From positions 1 through 64,000 of the forward strand of contig MNQS01000133.1 in NCBI GenBank assembly GCA_001915545.1: a stretch of 64,000 nt of DNA, in the 5' to 3' direction. Position numbers and translations under genes: made by a program. The stretch's first letter is position 1, and every line of letters begins with the position of its first letter. Source of the stretch: Bacteroides sp. 43_108 (GTDB taxonomy: Bacteria > Bacteroidota > Bacteroidia > Bacteroidales > Bacteroidaceae). This document shows positions 42,733-52,931 of this stretch, one piece after another. The notes beneath the pieces were generated by a model that was not told where the DNA came from, searched no databases, and saw nothing but the letters and a program-made list of their open reading frames with translations.

Positions 42733-44058
42733 TTATCTCAGAAACTCCATTATTTTACCGCTGAGCTGAAGCAGAGATATTTCGCACAGCTTTATGTCGT
42801 ACTGCACAGACAGAATGCGTTCTTCTGCATCCAGAAGGCTCTGCTGTGCCTCTCTCATCTCTATACCTGACAAATCTCCAAGCATATATCTTTCCATTGC
42901 AATTTCATGGTTCTCGCGTGCTGTGATGAGGTTCTGTCTTTCCAGATTCAGCAGGTTGAGATTGTTTTTATATGCTTGCCACATGTTTGTCAGATCAGCC
43001 TTCAGGCCCAGCTCCAGTTCATCACGCAGAAGCCTTGAATTCATTATCTCGATTTTGGCATTTTGACGTTCTCTCTTTCTGTTTCCGTCAAATATGTTGA
43101 AACCAACAGTGATTCCTGCATTGAATCCAAGTTGTCCTCTATCCTTTAGCGATGAAGTAGCTGCAGAGTATTTGTTGTATGTGTACCCATATCCGGCATT
43201 GAGTTTCAGATAAGGATAGTCTCTCGAGCGGACTTTCTTGTAGTCAAGCTTAGCAATGTCTATATTCTGGTCAGCTGCAAGGAGAGATGCATTTGTAGCA
43301 AGCGTAGCATTCCACAGTTCGTTGAAATCCAGCTGTGTGTTTACGTCAATCATAGAATCTTTGATGACAAACTCTTCATCTACATCCTGAAGTGCCATCA
43401 GCTCGTTTAGCCTGATTCTTGACGTGTGCAGAGCTTCTTTCTGTTTGATGTATTGTGCACTGTCAGCATTGAAATCCACTTTTGACTGCTGATAATCAAG
43501 TCTGGAGAAGTTTCCTATGTGGTATCTTGCTTCAACGATTCTCATTCTTTCCTTTGACAGCGAAACTGCGTACAGGAAGTTCTTCAGTCTTATGGTCTGC
43601 TGTACATAGTTGTAGTATTCCGACGCCACATTGGCTATCATGTCTTCTATGGCAAGTCTGGTGTTTGTTTCTCCCTGCTGTTTCAGAATTTTCAGCTGCT
43701 TGTAGTTAGACGTCATGTCAAAGCCGTCGAAAATCGTCCAGTTGAGATTCAAACCTACGTTCACATCCTGGTCATATCCTCCATTTGTCTTGGTCTTCAC
43801 GCCGGTACTTCTTTCAGTGCTTTGCGTATTGTCCACGTTACCAGTGTATCCGGCAGTAAAATCAAGTGTCGGAAGCATTCCTGCATTGGCCCATGTGGCA
43901 TTGTTGTCGCTGACTTTCTTGTCGTTGTGTGCTATTCTAAGCGAGTAGTTGTTCTGCAGACCTTGCTCAAGACAATATTGCAAGGTGTAAAGCTTCTGTG
44001 CCGTGGCTGCGGTGAATATTCCACCTGCAGCCAACATTGTCAAAAATATCTTTTTCAT
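42733..44058 (-). CDS. TolC-family outer-membrane efflux protein
   Basis: Outer-membrane channel of the RND efflux system. The 441 residues begin with a signal peptide (about 1-20, ending ATAQ). The mature part shows the two long helical repeats of the TolC family (LQYCLEQGLQNNYSLRIAHND near the start, and a second half from about 255 with the IDIAKLDYKKVRSRDYPYLKLNAGY pattern). The start overlaps the RND pump stop by four bases, so the two are translationally coupled. It is the last of three genes, adaptor, pump, channel. Confidence 0.93.
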   Translation of the reverse strand: MKKIFLTMLAAGGIFTAATAQKLYTLQYCLEQGLQNNYSLRIAHNDKKVSDNNATWANAGMLPTLDFTAGYTGNVDNTQSTERSTGVKTKTNGGYDQDVNVGLNLNWTIFDGFDMTSNYKQLKILKQQGETNTRLAIEDMIANVASEYYNYVQQTIRLKNFLYAVSLSKERMRIVEARYHIGNFSRLDYQQSKVDFNADSAQYIKQKEALHTSRIRLNELMALQDVDEEFVIKDSMIDVNTQLDFNELWNATLATNASLLAADQNIDIAKLDYKKVRSRDYPYLKLNAGYGYTYNKYSAATSSLKDRGQLGFNAGITVGFNIFDGNRKRERQNAKIEIMNSRLLRDELELGLKADLTNMWQAYKNNLNLLNLERQNLITARENHEIAMERYMLGDLSGIEMREAQQSLLDAEERILSVQYDIKLCEISLLQLSGKIMEFLR

Positions 44059-47000
44059 TCTGCATCCTCATTTGAAATTCTGTTTGTTGATATGTAGCTG
44101 TAGATAGCCGGTACGATGTACATGGTAAGGAATGTCGACACAAGCATTCCGCCCACAACGGCTGTTCCCATGGCTATACGCTGATTGCATCCTTCTCCGC
44201 TGGCAAAGGCCAGAGGGATGAGTCCGAGTATTGTTGAAGCACTCGTCATCAGGATCGGTCGCAAGCGTTGCAGAGCTGCATCGTGTATGGCGCTCATCTT
44301 ATCCTCACCTGCCGCCTGTTTCTGGTTGGCAAATTCAACGATAAGGATACCGTTCTTTGCCACCAGTCCGATAAGCATAATTATACCGATCTGACTGAAT
44401 ATGTTCATCGTTATGTCTCCGAAATACATGAATACCAGTGCACCGGCGATGGCCAAAGGCACCGTAAGCATGATTACGAACGGGTCCTTGAAACTTTCAA
44501 ACTGTGCCGATAGAATCAGGTAGATGAGCACGATTGCGAGGAGGAATGCAAACATAAGGCTCGAAGAACTTTCCCTGTATTCCTTCGATTCTCCGGAGAG
44601 GGCTGTTCTGAATGTGTCATCAAGAGTCTCTTTTGCTATCTTGTCCATCTCGTCAAGTCCCTGACCGATGGTCTTTCCTTCAGCCAGTCCGGCCGACACC
44701 GTAGCCGATACGAATCGGTTATATCTGTACAGCTTTGGAGGTGCTATACCGTATTCCAGTTCAATAAGGTTGTCCAGCTGAACCATATTGCCGTCGTCGC
44801 TTCTCACGTATATGGCTTTGAGGTCTGCCGGCTTGTTGCGTTGCTGACGGTTTATTTCACCGATTATTTCATATTGTTTACCGTTCATGTAGAAATATCC
44901 CATTCGCTGTCCGCTGAGGCCATATTGCAGTGTCTGTGCGATGTTCTTCGTGCTTACGCCCATTATGCTGGCCTTGTCTCTGTTGATGTTTATTCGAGCC
45001 TCCGGCTTGCTGAACTTCAAATCCACATCGGCCATCTGGAAAGTCGGGTTGCTGTAGACCTTTGCCATGAATTCCGGCAGGACCTTCTCCATCTTCTCTA
45101 GATTCGTTGCTTGCAGTACGTACTGTATCGGCATTCCGCCTCGTCTGCCTCCGAATGATGAAGACTGCTGCACGAACGCTCTTGCCATGGTCTTGCTCTT
45201 TACAGCCTGCGACAGCTTTTCTGCCATGTCCATCTGGGTATAGTCGCGGTCTTTCATGTCTTTCAGCGTTATCTGTACGTTTCCGCTTCCGCTGGACACT
45301 CTTGCCGTGACTTTGTCTGCATCTGGAATAATTGAGTCGACAAGGTCATTTATATCTTCTGTGTAGTCGCGTATGTATTCATAAGTAACACCTTCGGCGC
45401 CGCGTGTGTTTATCGTTATCTGCGAGCGGTCTTCCAGCGGAGCCATTTCAGCCGGTATTGCGTTCCACAGCACGCCGATCAGCGCCACTGTCACTACTGT
45501 GAACGGAATGGCAATCCAACGATGTTTCAGCATAGCTTTCAGCGAACGGCTGTAAAGATTGTTCATGCCCTCGAAGAAAGGTTCTGTTTTTCTGTAGAAC
45601 CAGTTTTTCGATTTCTGCTTCTTCAGCAGTTTCGTTGCAAGCATCGGAGTGACTGTCAGTGCGGCGAATGTCGATATGATGATACAGCCGGAAACGACGA
45701 AACTGAATTCTCTGAACAATCGTCCCGTTGTTCCTTCCATGAATACGATAGGGAAGAATACGGCAATGAGGGTTACACTTGTCGATATGACGGCGAAGAA
45801 GATTTCCTTTGAACCTTCTATTCCGGCTTTGCGCGGACTCATGCCTTTCTCTATTCGTATGTATATGTTCTCGGTCATGACTATGGCGTCGTCCACCACC
45901 AGACCAACGGCAAGCACCACGGCAAGCATTGACAGCACGTTGATGGAGAATCCGGCAAGGTACATGACGAAGAAAGCTCCGATGAGCGATACCGGTATGA
46001 CAATGCACGGTATCAACGTAACTCGCCAGTCGCGGAGGAAGAGGAAGATGATTATGATTACCAGCATGAAGGCTTCGTACACAGTACTTTCAACCTCGCT
46101 GATAGAGGCGCGGATGAATTTCGTGTTGTCGAATCCGTAGTTGTAGTGAACGTCCTCCGGAAGGTCTTTCTTCATGGTTTCCATACGTTCATATACAGCG
46201 TCGGCTATGTCAATATGGTTTGCACCCGGCTGTGGAACGACAACAACACCGACCATCGGCACACCGTTCATTTTCATGTAGCTCTTGAGGTCGGCCGGAC
46301 CAAGTTCTGCACGTCCGATGTCGCTGAAACGTATAATCTGATTGTTTTCTTCCTTTATTATGACATCATTGAATTCTTCTGTCGTGTGCATCAGACCCAG
46401 AGTTCTGATTGTCAGCTCAGTAGTGTTTCCTTCAATACTGCCTGACGGAAGTTCTATGTTTTCCTTATCGAGAGCATTTTTCACGTCTACAGGTGTTATT
46501 CCGTATCCTGCCATCTTGGTAGGATCGAGCCAAAGACGCATTGAGTATTTCTTTTCACCCCAGATGCTCACACTGCTCACGTCCGGAATAGTCTGAAGCT
46601 GTTCCTTCACGGTGAGGTCGGCAATTTCACTCAGCTCCAGCAGTGAGCGCTTGTCGCTCTGCAGTGCAACCATCAATATAGGCGAAGCATCGGCATCGGC
46701 CTTTGATACAGTAGGAGGGTCACAGTCGTCAGGCAGATACCTCTGCGCACGCGACACCTTGTCTCTCACGTCGTTGGCCGCAGTTTCCAGGTCGACAGAC
46801 AGTTCGAATTCAATAGTAATACGGCACTGTCCCTGCTGGCTGACGCTCGACAGCGAACGTATGCCCGGAATACCGTTGATGTTCTGTTCCAGCGGTTCCG
46901 TAATCTGGTTTTCAATGACATCGGCATTGGCACCCGAATACGAACAGGTCACCGATATTATCGGATTATCCACCGACGGGTATTCTCGCACACCCAGATA

Positions 47001-47090
47001 GGTATATCCGATGATACCGAACAGAATGATTATGATTGTAAACACCGTCGCCATTACAGGGCGCTTGATGCTTAATTCTGATATGTTCAT
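44055..47090 (-). CDS. RND-type efflux pump (AcrB/MexB-like)
   Basis: Inner-membrane proton-driven pump of 1011 residues, near the usual HAE1 length. Twelve membrane segments lie in two blocks separated by two large periplasmic loops. The proton-relay region in the fourth helix reads AVGLVVDDAIVMTENIYIRIEKG with the Asp pair, and the N-terminus (ISELSIKRPVMATVFTIIIILFGIIGYTYL) is typical. GSSIFTG-like HAE1 motifs in the C-terminal block appear as SASTILGLIPLAFASGEG. Likely substrates are antibiotics, bile salts or detergents, not inferable here. It lies 13 bp after the adaptor gene. Confidence 0.95.
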   Translation of the reverse strand: MNISELSIKRPVMATVFTIIIILFGIIGYTYLGVREYPSVDNPIISVTCSYSGANADVIENQITEPLEQNINGIPGIRSLSSVSQQGQCRITIEFELSVDLETAANDVRDKVSRAQRYLPDDCDPPTVSKADADASPILMVALQSDKRSLLELSEIADLTVKEQLQTIPDVSSVSIWGEKKYSMRLWLDPTKMAGYGITPVDVKNALDKENIELPSGSIEGNTTELTIRTLGLMHTTEEFNDVIIKEENNQIIRFSDIGRAELGPADLKSYMKMNGVPMVGVVVVPQPGANHIDIADAVYERMETMKKDLPEDVHYNYGFDNTKFIRASISEVESTVYEAFMLVIIIIFLFLRDWRVTLIPCIVIPVSLIGAFFVMYLAGFSINVLSMLAVVLAVGLVVDDAIVMTENIYIRIEKGMSPRKAGIEGSKEIFFAVISTSVTLIAVFFPIVFMEGTTGRLFREFSFVVSGCIIISTFAALTVTPMLATKLLKKQKSKNWFYRKTEPFFEGMNNLYSRSLKAMLKHRWIAIPFTVVTVALIGVLWNAIPAEMAPLEDRSQITINTRGAEGVTYEYIRDYTEDINDLVDSIIPDADKVTARVSSGSGNVQITLKDMKDRDYTQMDMAEKLSQAVKSKTMARAFVQQSSSFGGRRGGMPIQYVLQATNLEKMEKVLPEFMAKVYSNPTFQMADVDLKFSKPEARININRDKASIMGVSTKNIAQTLQYGLSGQRMGYFYMNGKQYEIIGEINRQQRNKPADLKAIYVRSDDGNMVQLDNLIELEYGIAPPKLYRYNRFVSATVSAGLAEGKTIGQGLDEMDKIAKETLDDTFRTALSGESKEYRESSSSLMFAFLLAIVLIYLILSAQFESFKDPFVIMLTVPLAIAGALVFMYFGDITMNIFSQIGIIMLIGLVAKNGILIVEFANQKQAAGEDKMSAIHDAALQRLRPILMTSASTILGLIPLAFASGEGCNQRIAMGTAVVGGMLVSTFLTMYIVPAIYSYISTNRISNEDAE

Positions 47091-47103
47091 GGTTTAGACT
47101 TGT

Positions 47104-48186
47104 TTATTTAATGTTGTCAAGCTTCACCGGCAGTCCGGTACGAAGCTGCAGTGTTCCGGATGTAATAATCGTATCTCCAATGTTGAGGCCCTTGACTACC
47201 TGCACGAGAGCTTCGGTTCTTATTCCGGTAGTGATGTCCACCGGCTGTGCCTTGCCCGATTTATACAGATACACCTTGTCTTTTCCCATTTCAGGCACGA
47301 TAGCCTCTGACGGAATGGCCAGTGCGTTCTTCACCTCATCTTTCTTGAGTTCGATGCTGGCATATCTTCCCGGCTGCAGTTTTCTGGCGCTGTTAGGATA
47401 GAGTGCCCTCACTGTGAGCTGATGCAGCTCCTGGTCGATGGTCGATTCCACTGCGTACACCTTGGCATGGAAAGCTTCCAGGAAACCTTCGATATGGAAA
47501 TCCAGGTTCACTCCGTTCTTGAGCTGTCCTGCATATCGTTCAGGCACGGCAAATTCCACCTTCAGCGGTGCTGTCTTTGTAAGTTTTGCAATGATTGTTG
47601 TAGGCGAAGCATAAGTACCCACACTGACCTGTCTCAGACCGATTACACCGTCGAATGGCGCTCTCAGTTCTGTCAGAGCTATGTTTTCCTTTACAATGTT
47701 GATGTCGGCCAACAAAGTTGCCAGATCGGTCTTCACCTGCTCGTATGCCTCCTGACTTACGGCATCTCTCTTGAGCAATGTCTGCTGTCTGTACACTCTG
47801 TCCTCAGCAAGTTTCACCTGAGCCTGCAGACGTTCCAGCTGAGCCTGCAGCTGGCGGTCATTGACTTTTGCCAGAAGCTGTCCCTTTTTAACAGCCGAAC
47901 CTTCCTTGAAGTTTATTTCTACAATCTTTCCTGAAGTTTCGAATGTCAGATCCACTTCTTCATCCGGCAACAGACGTCCGCTGATCTTTATTTCGTCAGT
48001 CAGCGATTCCGGCTTTATAATCTTCGCGTTAACATTCAGAATCTGTTTTTCCTTGGCATCTTTTCCCGACACCTCATCTGCTGCTTTCAGATCCTCATTC
48101 GTTTTCGGCAGTTGAGAGTATATTCCCCATCCTGCAAGACCTATTGCTATAAAAGCAATCAGCCCCCATCTAACTTTTTTGTTCAT
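47104..48186 (-). CDS. RND periplasmic adaptor (membrane-fusion protein)
   Basis: The 360-residue adaptor bridges pump and outer-membrane channel. A membrane anchor or signal (about 5-25) is followed by the lipoyl/barrel-sandwich part (ISGRLLPDEEVDLTFETSGKIVEINFKEGSAVKKGQLLAKV). A coiled-coil hairpin (RQLQAQLERLQAQVKLAEDRV...) and a beta-barrel follow (ELRAPFDGVIGLRQVSVGTY, VEFAVPERYAGQLKNG). It is the first gene of the operon. A predicted promoter lies 280 bp upstream, giving it a long leader (48187-48463). Confidence 0.93.
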   Translation of the reverse strand: MNKKVRWGLIAFIAIGLAGWGIYSQLPKTNEDLKAADEVSGKDAKEKQILNVNAKIIKPESLTDEIKISGRLLPDEEVDLTFETSGKIVEINFKEGSAVKKGQLLAKVNDRQLQAQLERLQAQVKLAEDRVYRQQTLLKRDAVSQEAYEQVKTDLATLLADINIVKENIALTELRAPFDGVIGLRQVSVGTYASPTTIIAKLTKTAPLKVEFAVPERYAGQLKNGVNLDFHIEGFLEAFHAKVYAVESTIDQELHQLTVRALYPNSARKLQPGRYASIELKKDEVKNALAIPSEAIVPEMGKDKVYLYKSGKAQPVDITTGIRTEALVQVVKGLNIGDTIITSGTLQLRTGLPVKLDNIK

Positions 48187-48469
48187 GGTATGTCAAAATA
48201 TAATTTATAAATATTTCTTGCCTAAATGTCGCTTTTTTTGTTCCATCACCTATAGCCTGCATATACGCCATTATGGCCATGCCCATTCTGCTTGTCGTAA
48301 ACATGGTTGTTTATGCAGAAAAGTGCAAGGTCCATTTGTCTTGTCAGCATCAGTCTTTCTACTGTGCCTTAGGACCACCCGTTGAATTTTGGTAGTCCGT
48401 CCGTAATGTCGTTTATGTCAATTTGTTGTTGAAATAAGGTTTTTACTAGGTTAATGTCTCTTTTATGCT

Positions 48470-48503
48470 ACAAAGATAGGTCTATTTGACGGCTCATCGC
48501 AAA
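48470..48503 (-). promoter_or_regulatory. Promoter of the RND efflux operon
   Basis: Minus-strand TTTG (48500-48503) and TATCTTTGT (48470-48478) lie 21 bp apart and fit the -33/-7 form. The start near 48463 leaves a leader of about 277 nt before the adaptor gene. Nothing else was recognised in that leader. Confidence 0.5.
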
Positions 48504-48639
48504 TGGATACGTTTTAAATATATGTGAAATAGTGGTAATTTATAGTTAAAACAACTTATTTGCTGTCAGCACGTGCAATATTGCAGAACATCTGGTTCAT
48601 AAGTGTAATGTTGTCTTGTTTTAAATATAAATGATTCTG

Positions 48640-48715
48640 TGAGCCCCTATGTTGAATTTTCTGAGCGCTCATAATAAAAAATCCGAGGGCTCGTGGTTTT
48701 ATCTTTGAGCGCTCG
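48640..48715. repeat. 22-bp-period palindrome array D (4 units)
   Basis: TGAGCCCCTA (48640), TGAGCGCTCA (48662), CGAGGGCTCG (48684) and TGAGCGCTCG (48706) start exactly 22 bp apart. The first is a degenerate unit. The 12-bp spacers are AT-rich and unlike each other. The array lies between the ABC exporter gene and the RND promoter. Confidence 0.85.
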
Positions 48716-48787
48716 GAGTTTTATTCATGAAATGCTGGATTTCTGTATTTTTGCATTAAATTATATGATTAGGCAACCGTAATCATT

Positions 48788-50461
48788 TCAATTAATGTAA
48801 GATGCATACCTTTCCAGTACCAGCTTGTCTGTTGAAAGATTTTTTATTGCTGTCCTGTGTGTTACGAAAATTATGGTTTTGCCTTTATATATTTCCTTTA
48901 TGCGGTTCAGCATTGTGATTTCTGTCTTTTCGTCGAGTGCGGAAGTTGCTTCGTCCAGCAACAGGATTCCTCCAGGACGGAGCAGGGCTCTGGCCACAGC
49001 AATGCGTTGAGCCTGTCCTTCAGACAGTCCGTAGCCGTGTTCTCCGCATACGGTGTCAAGTTTGTCGGGCAGTTCCATTACGAAATCGGCGCAGGCATTT
49101 TGCAGGGCTTCGATGATTTGTGCGTCCGTGGCATCGTGCCGGCCCATTCTCATATTGTCACGTATGGTACCGCTGAAAAGTGTGTTGCCTTGCGGTACAT
49201 ACGAAAAGTTGCATCTTGTACCAGGGGTGACTCTGTAGGTCGTTCCGTCTTTGCCGTATATTTCCACTTTGCCTTCTTGCGGAGTCAGCAGTGCCAGCAT
49301 CATTCTTATAAGTGTGGTTTTCCCGGCTCCTGTTTCTCCGAGTATGGCTGTAAAAGTTCCAGGGCGGAAATCGTGGTTGAAGTTTCTAAGAATTGTGCGG
49401 CCGTCATCGGTGTAACGACAGGTCACATCAGTAAATTTAACACCTGCAGGCATCTGTACGGTTGTTTTTTCTGCATGCTCTTCGGCTGTAAGTTCGTCAA
49501 GTTCCATAAGTCTTTCGCAAGAAGTGGCGCTTCCGACAAAAGTTGGTACAAGGCGGACGAAATCAAGCATAGGCCGCTGTATCTTTCCTACAAGTTGTGT
49601 GAAGGCCAGCAATATACCTATGCTTGTGCCTCCGTCGCGCAGTCCGTAGATTCCCCATACAAGGGCAATCATGTAGCCTCCGGCAAATCCGAAATTGAGC
49701 ATGGTTCGTGAAATTACGGAGAAACGGGTCCGTTTGGCAACTTGACGGCATAGAAGTTTCTGACGTCGTTCCAGTCCGTTGAGTATGTTGCTGTCCTGCT
49801 CCAGCGTCTTTATGACCATCCTGTGTTGTATACTTTCCTGCATGAGTGCCTGTATGTGGCTGTTGCTGTCTTTGATGCGTCTGACAATTTTTCTCATGCG
49901 CTTGAAATACAGTTTGCTGAGAATCATGAACAGCGGTGACACTGTTATGAGAATATACGCCAGTGTGCTGTTCATGCTGTAAAGATAGATAACGGATGCT
50001 ATGAACTGTACGGTGACGATAAGTATTGACGGAATGGCTTCTGTCATAAGATTTACAATGTCGTATACATCGCCGTAGAGTCTGTTGAGAATGTCTCCGC
50101 TGTGGAATTTTTCATTGCCTGCCCATCTGCTGTTCAGAATTTTCGTGAAAAACTGCTTCTGCATGTTGTTCTGCGAACGCACACCCAGAATTCCTCTGGC
50201 CCATGAGGCACCTATACCTGTGAGTATTTCGGCAACGAGAAGTATGGCGAGCAGTATGGCATAATTCCATAATGGACCTTTGTCTGATCCTGTGGCTGTG
50301 TCTGTCAGGTTTTTTAGTACTTCTACTCCAGCCAGGCTTAATGTTATTTGAAGCAATCCCAAAATGATGTTTGTTATTGCTTGTCTTCTGCATCCTTTAT
50401 GGTATGACCATAACCACTTGGCCATCTGGGCAAGCGGATATTTATTGTTCCTTATTCTCAT
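48788..50461 (-). CDS. ABC exporter, fused membrane and ATPase domains
   Basis: Half-transporter of 557 residues with an N-terminal six-helix membrane domain (about 25-300) and a C-terminal ATPase domain. ATPase motifs are Walker A GETGAGKTTLI, signature LSEGQAQRIAVARAL (SEGQ in place of the usual SGGQ) and Walker B GILLLDEATSALDEKTE, followed by the H-loop FVTHR. It should work as a dimer in the inner membrane. The substrate cannot be told. It follows nadK by six bases on the same strand, so both are probably in one transcript. Array D lies upstream of the neighbouring RND operon and about 70 bp past this gene's stop. Confidence 0.92.
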   Translation of the reverse strand: MRIRNNKYPLAQMAKWLWSYHKGCRRQAITNIILGLLQITLSLAGVEVLKNLTDTATGSDKGPLWNYAILLAILLVAEILTGIGASWARGILGVRSQNNMQKQFFTKILNSRWAGNEKFHSGDILNRLYGDVYDIVNLMTEAIPSILIVTVQFIASVIYLYSMNSTLAYILITVSPLFMILSKLYFKRMRKIVRRIKDSNSHIQALMQESIQHRMVIKTLEQDSNILNGLERRQKLLCRQVAKRTRFSVISRTMLNFGFAGGYMIALVWGIYGLRDGGTSIGILLAFTQLVGKIQRPMLDFVRLVPTFVGSATSCERLMELDELTAEEHAEKTTVQMPAGVKFTDVTCRYTDDGRTILRNFNHDFRPGTFTAILGETGAGKTTLIRMMLALLTPQEGKVEIYGKDGTTYRVTPGTRCNFSYVPQGNTLFSGTIRDNMRMGRHDATDAQIIEALQNACADFVMELPDKLDTVCGEHGYGLSEGQAQRIAVARALLRPGGILLLDEATSALDEKTEITMLNRIKEIYKGKTIIFVTHRTAIKNLSTDKLVLERYASYIN

Positions 50462-50467
50462 CTATGT

Positions 50468-51355
50468 TCAGCGTCTGTTGTCTGCTCCCCACATCATTTT
50501 GTGGCGAAGGGTCTTGAAATAGCTATGTCCGGGTTTTGTAATAGATTTGACGCAGTGAGGCGCCTTTTTTATGCGTAGAGTGATGCCTTCTTCGTAACTT
50601 TGGCTCCTTCCGTCGATGGCAATCAGAAAATTATGGCTGCGGCTTTCAACTGTCAGTTCTATTTCTGAGTCGTCGCAGAGCACCAGCGGTCTTGCATTGA
50701 GGCTATGCGGAGCAACCGGAGCAAGCGATATGGTTTCCGACTGCGGAACGATTATAGGACCGCCTACACTGAGCGAGTAGGCCGTTGAGCCGGTAGGTGT
50801 ACCGACAATGAGGCCGTCGGCCAGATATGTAGTCAGATATTCTCCGTTGATTGATGTCTTTATGCCTATCATTGAGGATATGTCGTGCTTAAGTATTGCA
50901 ATTTCATTTAGGGCATACGGACATCCTTTCAGTTCTGCATCGTCGCAGGTAATCTGTAGGACACTGTGTTTTTCTATCTTGAAATCGTTCGAATATATAC
51001 AGTCGATGGCATATTCGATTTCGTCGGATGAGAAATTTGCAAGAAAACCTAAACGTCCTGTGTTTATTCCAAGTATTGGGATTTCTTTGCCTCCGACTCT
51101 GCTGGCAACATCTAGAAATGTTCCGTCTCCGCCCATGCACACTGCAATGTCGGCCGTAAAATCATTGCCGTCTATGATTTTGCAGTCGGGTATCTCTATT
51201 TTGACTTTATCTTTGAGAAAACTGTGAAAATCCTTTTGTATTGAAAGTTCTCCGCCTTTTGCGGATATCACACTGAACAGCTTCTGTACCGCTGTAGATT
51301 TTTTAGCCTGATAGACATTGCCGAATAAAGCGAACTTCATACTTCTATATGCCAT
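50468..51355 (-). CDS. nadK: NAD kinase
   Basis: Phosphorylates NAD to NADP. The 295 residues match the family. The signature MGGDGTFLDVASRV (GGDGT motif, about residue 73) is present, followed by ILGINTGRLGFLANFS, and the NE/D-containing CPYALNEIAILKH. The TPTGSTAYSLSVGGPI segment completes the active site. It is divergent from pdxJ, with 218 bp between them, and its product supplies NADPH for glutamate synthase and the GDH enzymes. Confidence 0.96.
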   Translation of the reverse strand: MAYRSMKFALFGNVYQAKKSTAVQKLFSVISAKGGELSIQKDFHSFLKDKVKIEIPDCKIIDGNDFTADIAVCMGGDGTFLDVASRVGGKEIPILGINTGRLGFLANFSSDEIEYAIDCIYSNDFKIEKHSVLQITCDDAELKGCPYALNEIAILKHDISSMIGIKTSINGEYLTTYLADGLIVGTPTGSTAYSLSVGGPIIVPQSETISLAPVAPHSLNARPLVLCDDSEIELTVESRSHNFLIAIDGRSQSYEEGITLRIKKAPHCVKSITKPGHSYFKTLRHKMMWGADNRR

Positions 51356-51573
51356 GTTTTGTTTTTTTTTGACAAATTAAATCCTTAAATTAACAGCATA
51401 AAGGAAAAATAGCTACTTTTGCATTATTGGTGTTCCGTAAATAACCGAACGGTTTGGATACTTGTTTTGGTTATGCAAAATGCTTCTTCCGCGAGGCTTT
51501 AGGAACAAATATACGCTTTTTTGGCGTACGCATTTCAATAACGGCGTAAATTAAATATATGTTATCAGTATAA

Positions 51574-52287
51574 ATGACAAAGTTAAGCGTTAACATCAAT
51601 AAGGTTGCCACTATCCGTAATGCAAGAGGTGGCAACAATCCGGACGTTTTGAAAGTGGCCGAAGATTGTGAGAAATTTGGGGCAGACGGCATCACTGTGC
51701 ATCCGCGCCCAGACGAGAGGCATATCAGGTATCAGGACGTAATCGACTTGAAGCCGATTCTGACAACGGAATTCAATATCGAAGGATATCCGCAGAACAG
51801 TTTCATTGATCTTGTAATGAGAGTCAAACCGACGCAGGTTACTCTTGTGCCTGACAAACCGGGACAAATTACGTCAAATGCCGGTTGGGACACAAAGGCC
51901 AATTTTGATTTCCTTACAGATGTTGTGGGCGCATTCAATGAAGTTGGAATACGTACCTCAATATTTGTCGGTACAGAGCCTGAGATGATTGAATATGCAG
52001 CCAAGATTGGAGCAGACAGAGTAGAACTCTATACCGAACCATATGCAACAATGTATGCTTCAGACAGAGAAGCCGCTGTGAAGCCGTTTGTCGAGGCGGC
52101 AAAAGTTGCAAGAAAGTGCGGCCTCGGACTCAACGCAGGCCACGACCTGAATCTTGACAATCTGAATTATTTGTATAAGCAAATCCCTTGGATTGACGAA
52201 GTAAGCATAGGACATGCATTGGTTTGCGATGCACTTTACCTGGGATTACAAACTACAATTAAAAACTATAAAAACTGTTTGCAATAA
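51574..52287 (+). CDS. pdxJ: Pyridoxine 5'-phosphate synthase
   Basis: Makes pyridoxine phosphate from 3-amino-acetone-phosphate and deoxyxylulose phosphate in the DXP-dependent vitamin B6 route. The 237-residue TIM barrel has [43 protein letters not shown] and [18 protein letters not shown]. The C-terminus ([16 protein letters not shown] and [17 protein letters not shown]) is typical. It is preceded by a divergent region with nadK, where a TACTTTTGC box lies at 51414-51422, and is followed by exbB after 8 bp, an arrangement common in Bacteroidales. Confidence 0.96.
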   Translation: MTKLSVNINKVATIRNARGGNNPDVLKVAEDCEKFGADGITVHPRPDERHIRYQDVIDLKPILTTEFNIEGYPQNSFIDLVMRVKPTQVTLVPDKPGQITSNAGWDTKANFDFLTDVVGAFNEVGIRTSIFVGTEPEMIEYAAKIGADRVELYTEPYATMYASDREAAVKPFVEAAKVARKCGLGLNAGHDLNLDNLNYLYKQIPWIDEVSIGHALVCDALYLGLQTTIKNYKNCLQ

Positions 52288-52295
52288 AGAAAGCT

Positions 52296-52919
52296 ATGAA
52301 CACAAGTGAAATGAGCATCCTCGAGCTTGCAGAAAAAGGAGGTTGGATAATGATTGTACTGGCTGTTATGTCGGTTTTGGCGATTTATATATTCGTAGAA
52401 CGTTTCATTGCCATCAAGAGGGCTGAAAAGGATGATCCTATGTTTATGGACCGCATACGCGATTATATCAAGAACAGCGATGTCAAATCTGCCGTAAATT
52501 TCTGTAGAGTGACAAATACTCCGGCTGCAAGAATGATTGAACGTGGCATAAGCCGAATGGGGCGTCCGGCAGCTGATGTACAGAGTGCCATCGAAAATAC
52601 AGGTAATCTTGAAGTTGCACTGCTTGAGAAACGTCTTCCGGTTCTTGCAACTATTGCTGGAGGTGCGCCAATGCTCGGATTCCTTGGTACGGTCATAGGC
52701 ATGGTTGAGGCTTTTTGGCAGATGTCAAATGCAGGCAACAATATAGACATAACAATGCTTTCAAACGGTATATATCAGGCTATGGTTACTACAGTAGGTG
52801 GTCTTATCGTCGGTATCATAGCGCTTTTCGCATATAACTATCTTGTTGCCAAGGTAGATGGCGTCGTTAATCAGATTGAACAGAAGTCGTTGGCTTTCAT
52901 GGATTTGTTGAACGAATAA
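52296..52919 (+). CDS. exbB: ExbB/TolQ-type proton channel protein
   Basis: Inner-membrane motor protein that, with ExbD, uses the proton gradient to energise TonB. The 207 residues have three membrane segments (about 15-37, 105-125 and 145-170). Family motifs are IATIAGGAPMLGFLGTVIGMVEAF in the second and AMVTTVGGLIVGIIALFAYNYL in the third. It starts 8 bp after pdxJ and precedes exbD by 12 bp and so is one operon with them. Confidence 0.94.
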   Translation: MNTSEMSILELAEKGGWIMIVLAVMSVLAIYIFVERFIAIKRAEKDDPMFMDRIRDYIKNSDVKSAVNFCRVTNTPAARMIERGISRMGRPAADVQSAIENTGNLEVALLEKRLPVLATIAGGAPMLGFLGTVIGMVEAFWQMSNAGNNIDITMLSNGIYQAMVTTVGGLIVGIIALFAYNYLVAKVDGVVNQIEQKSLAFMDLLNE

Positions 52920-52931
52920 AAGCTGTACGCC

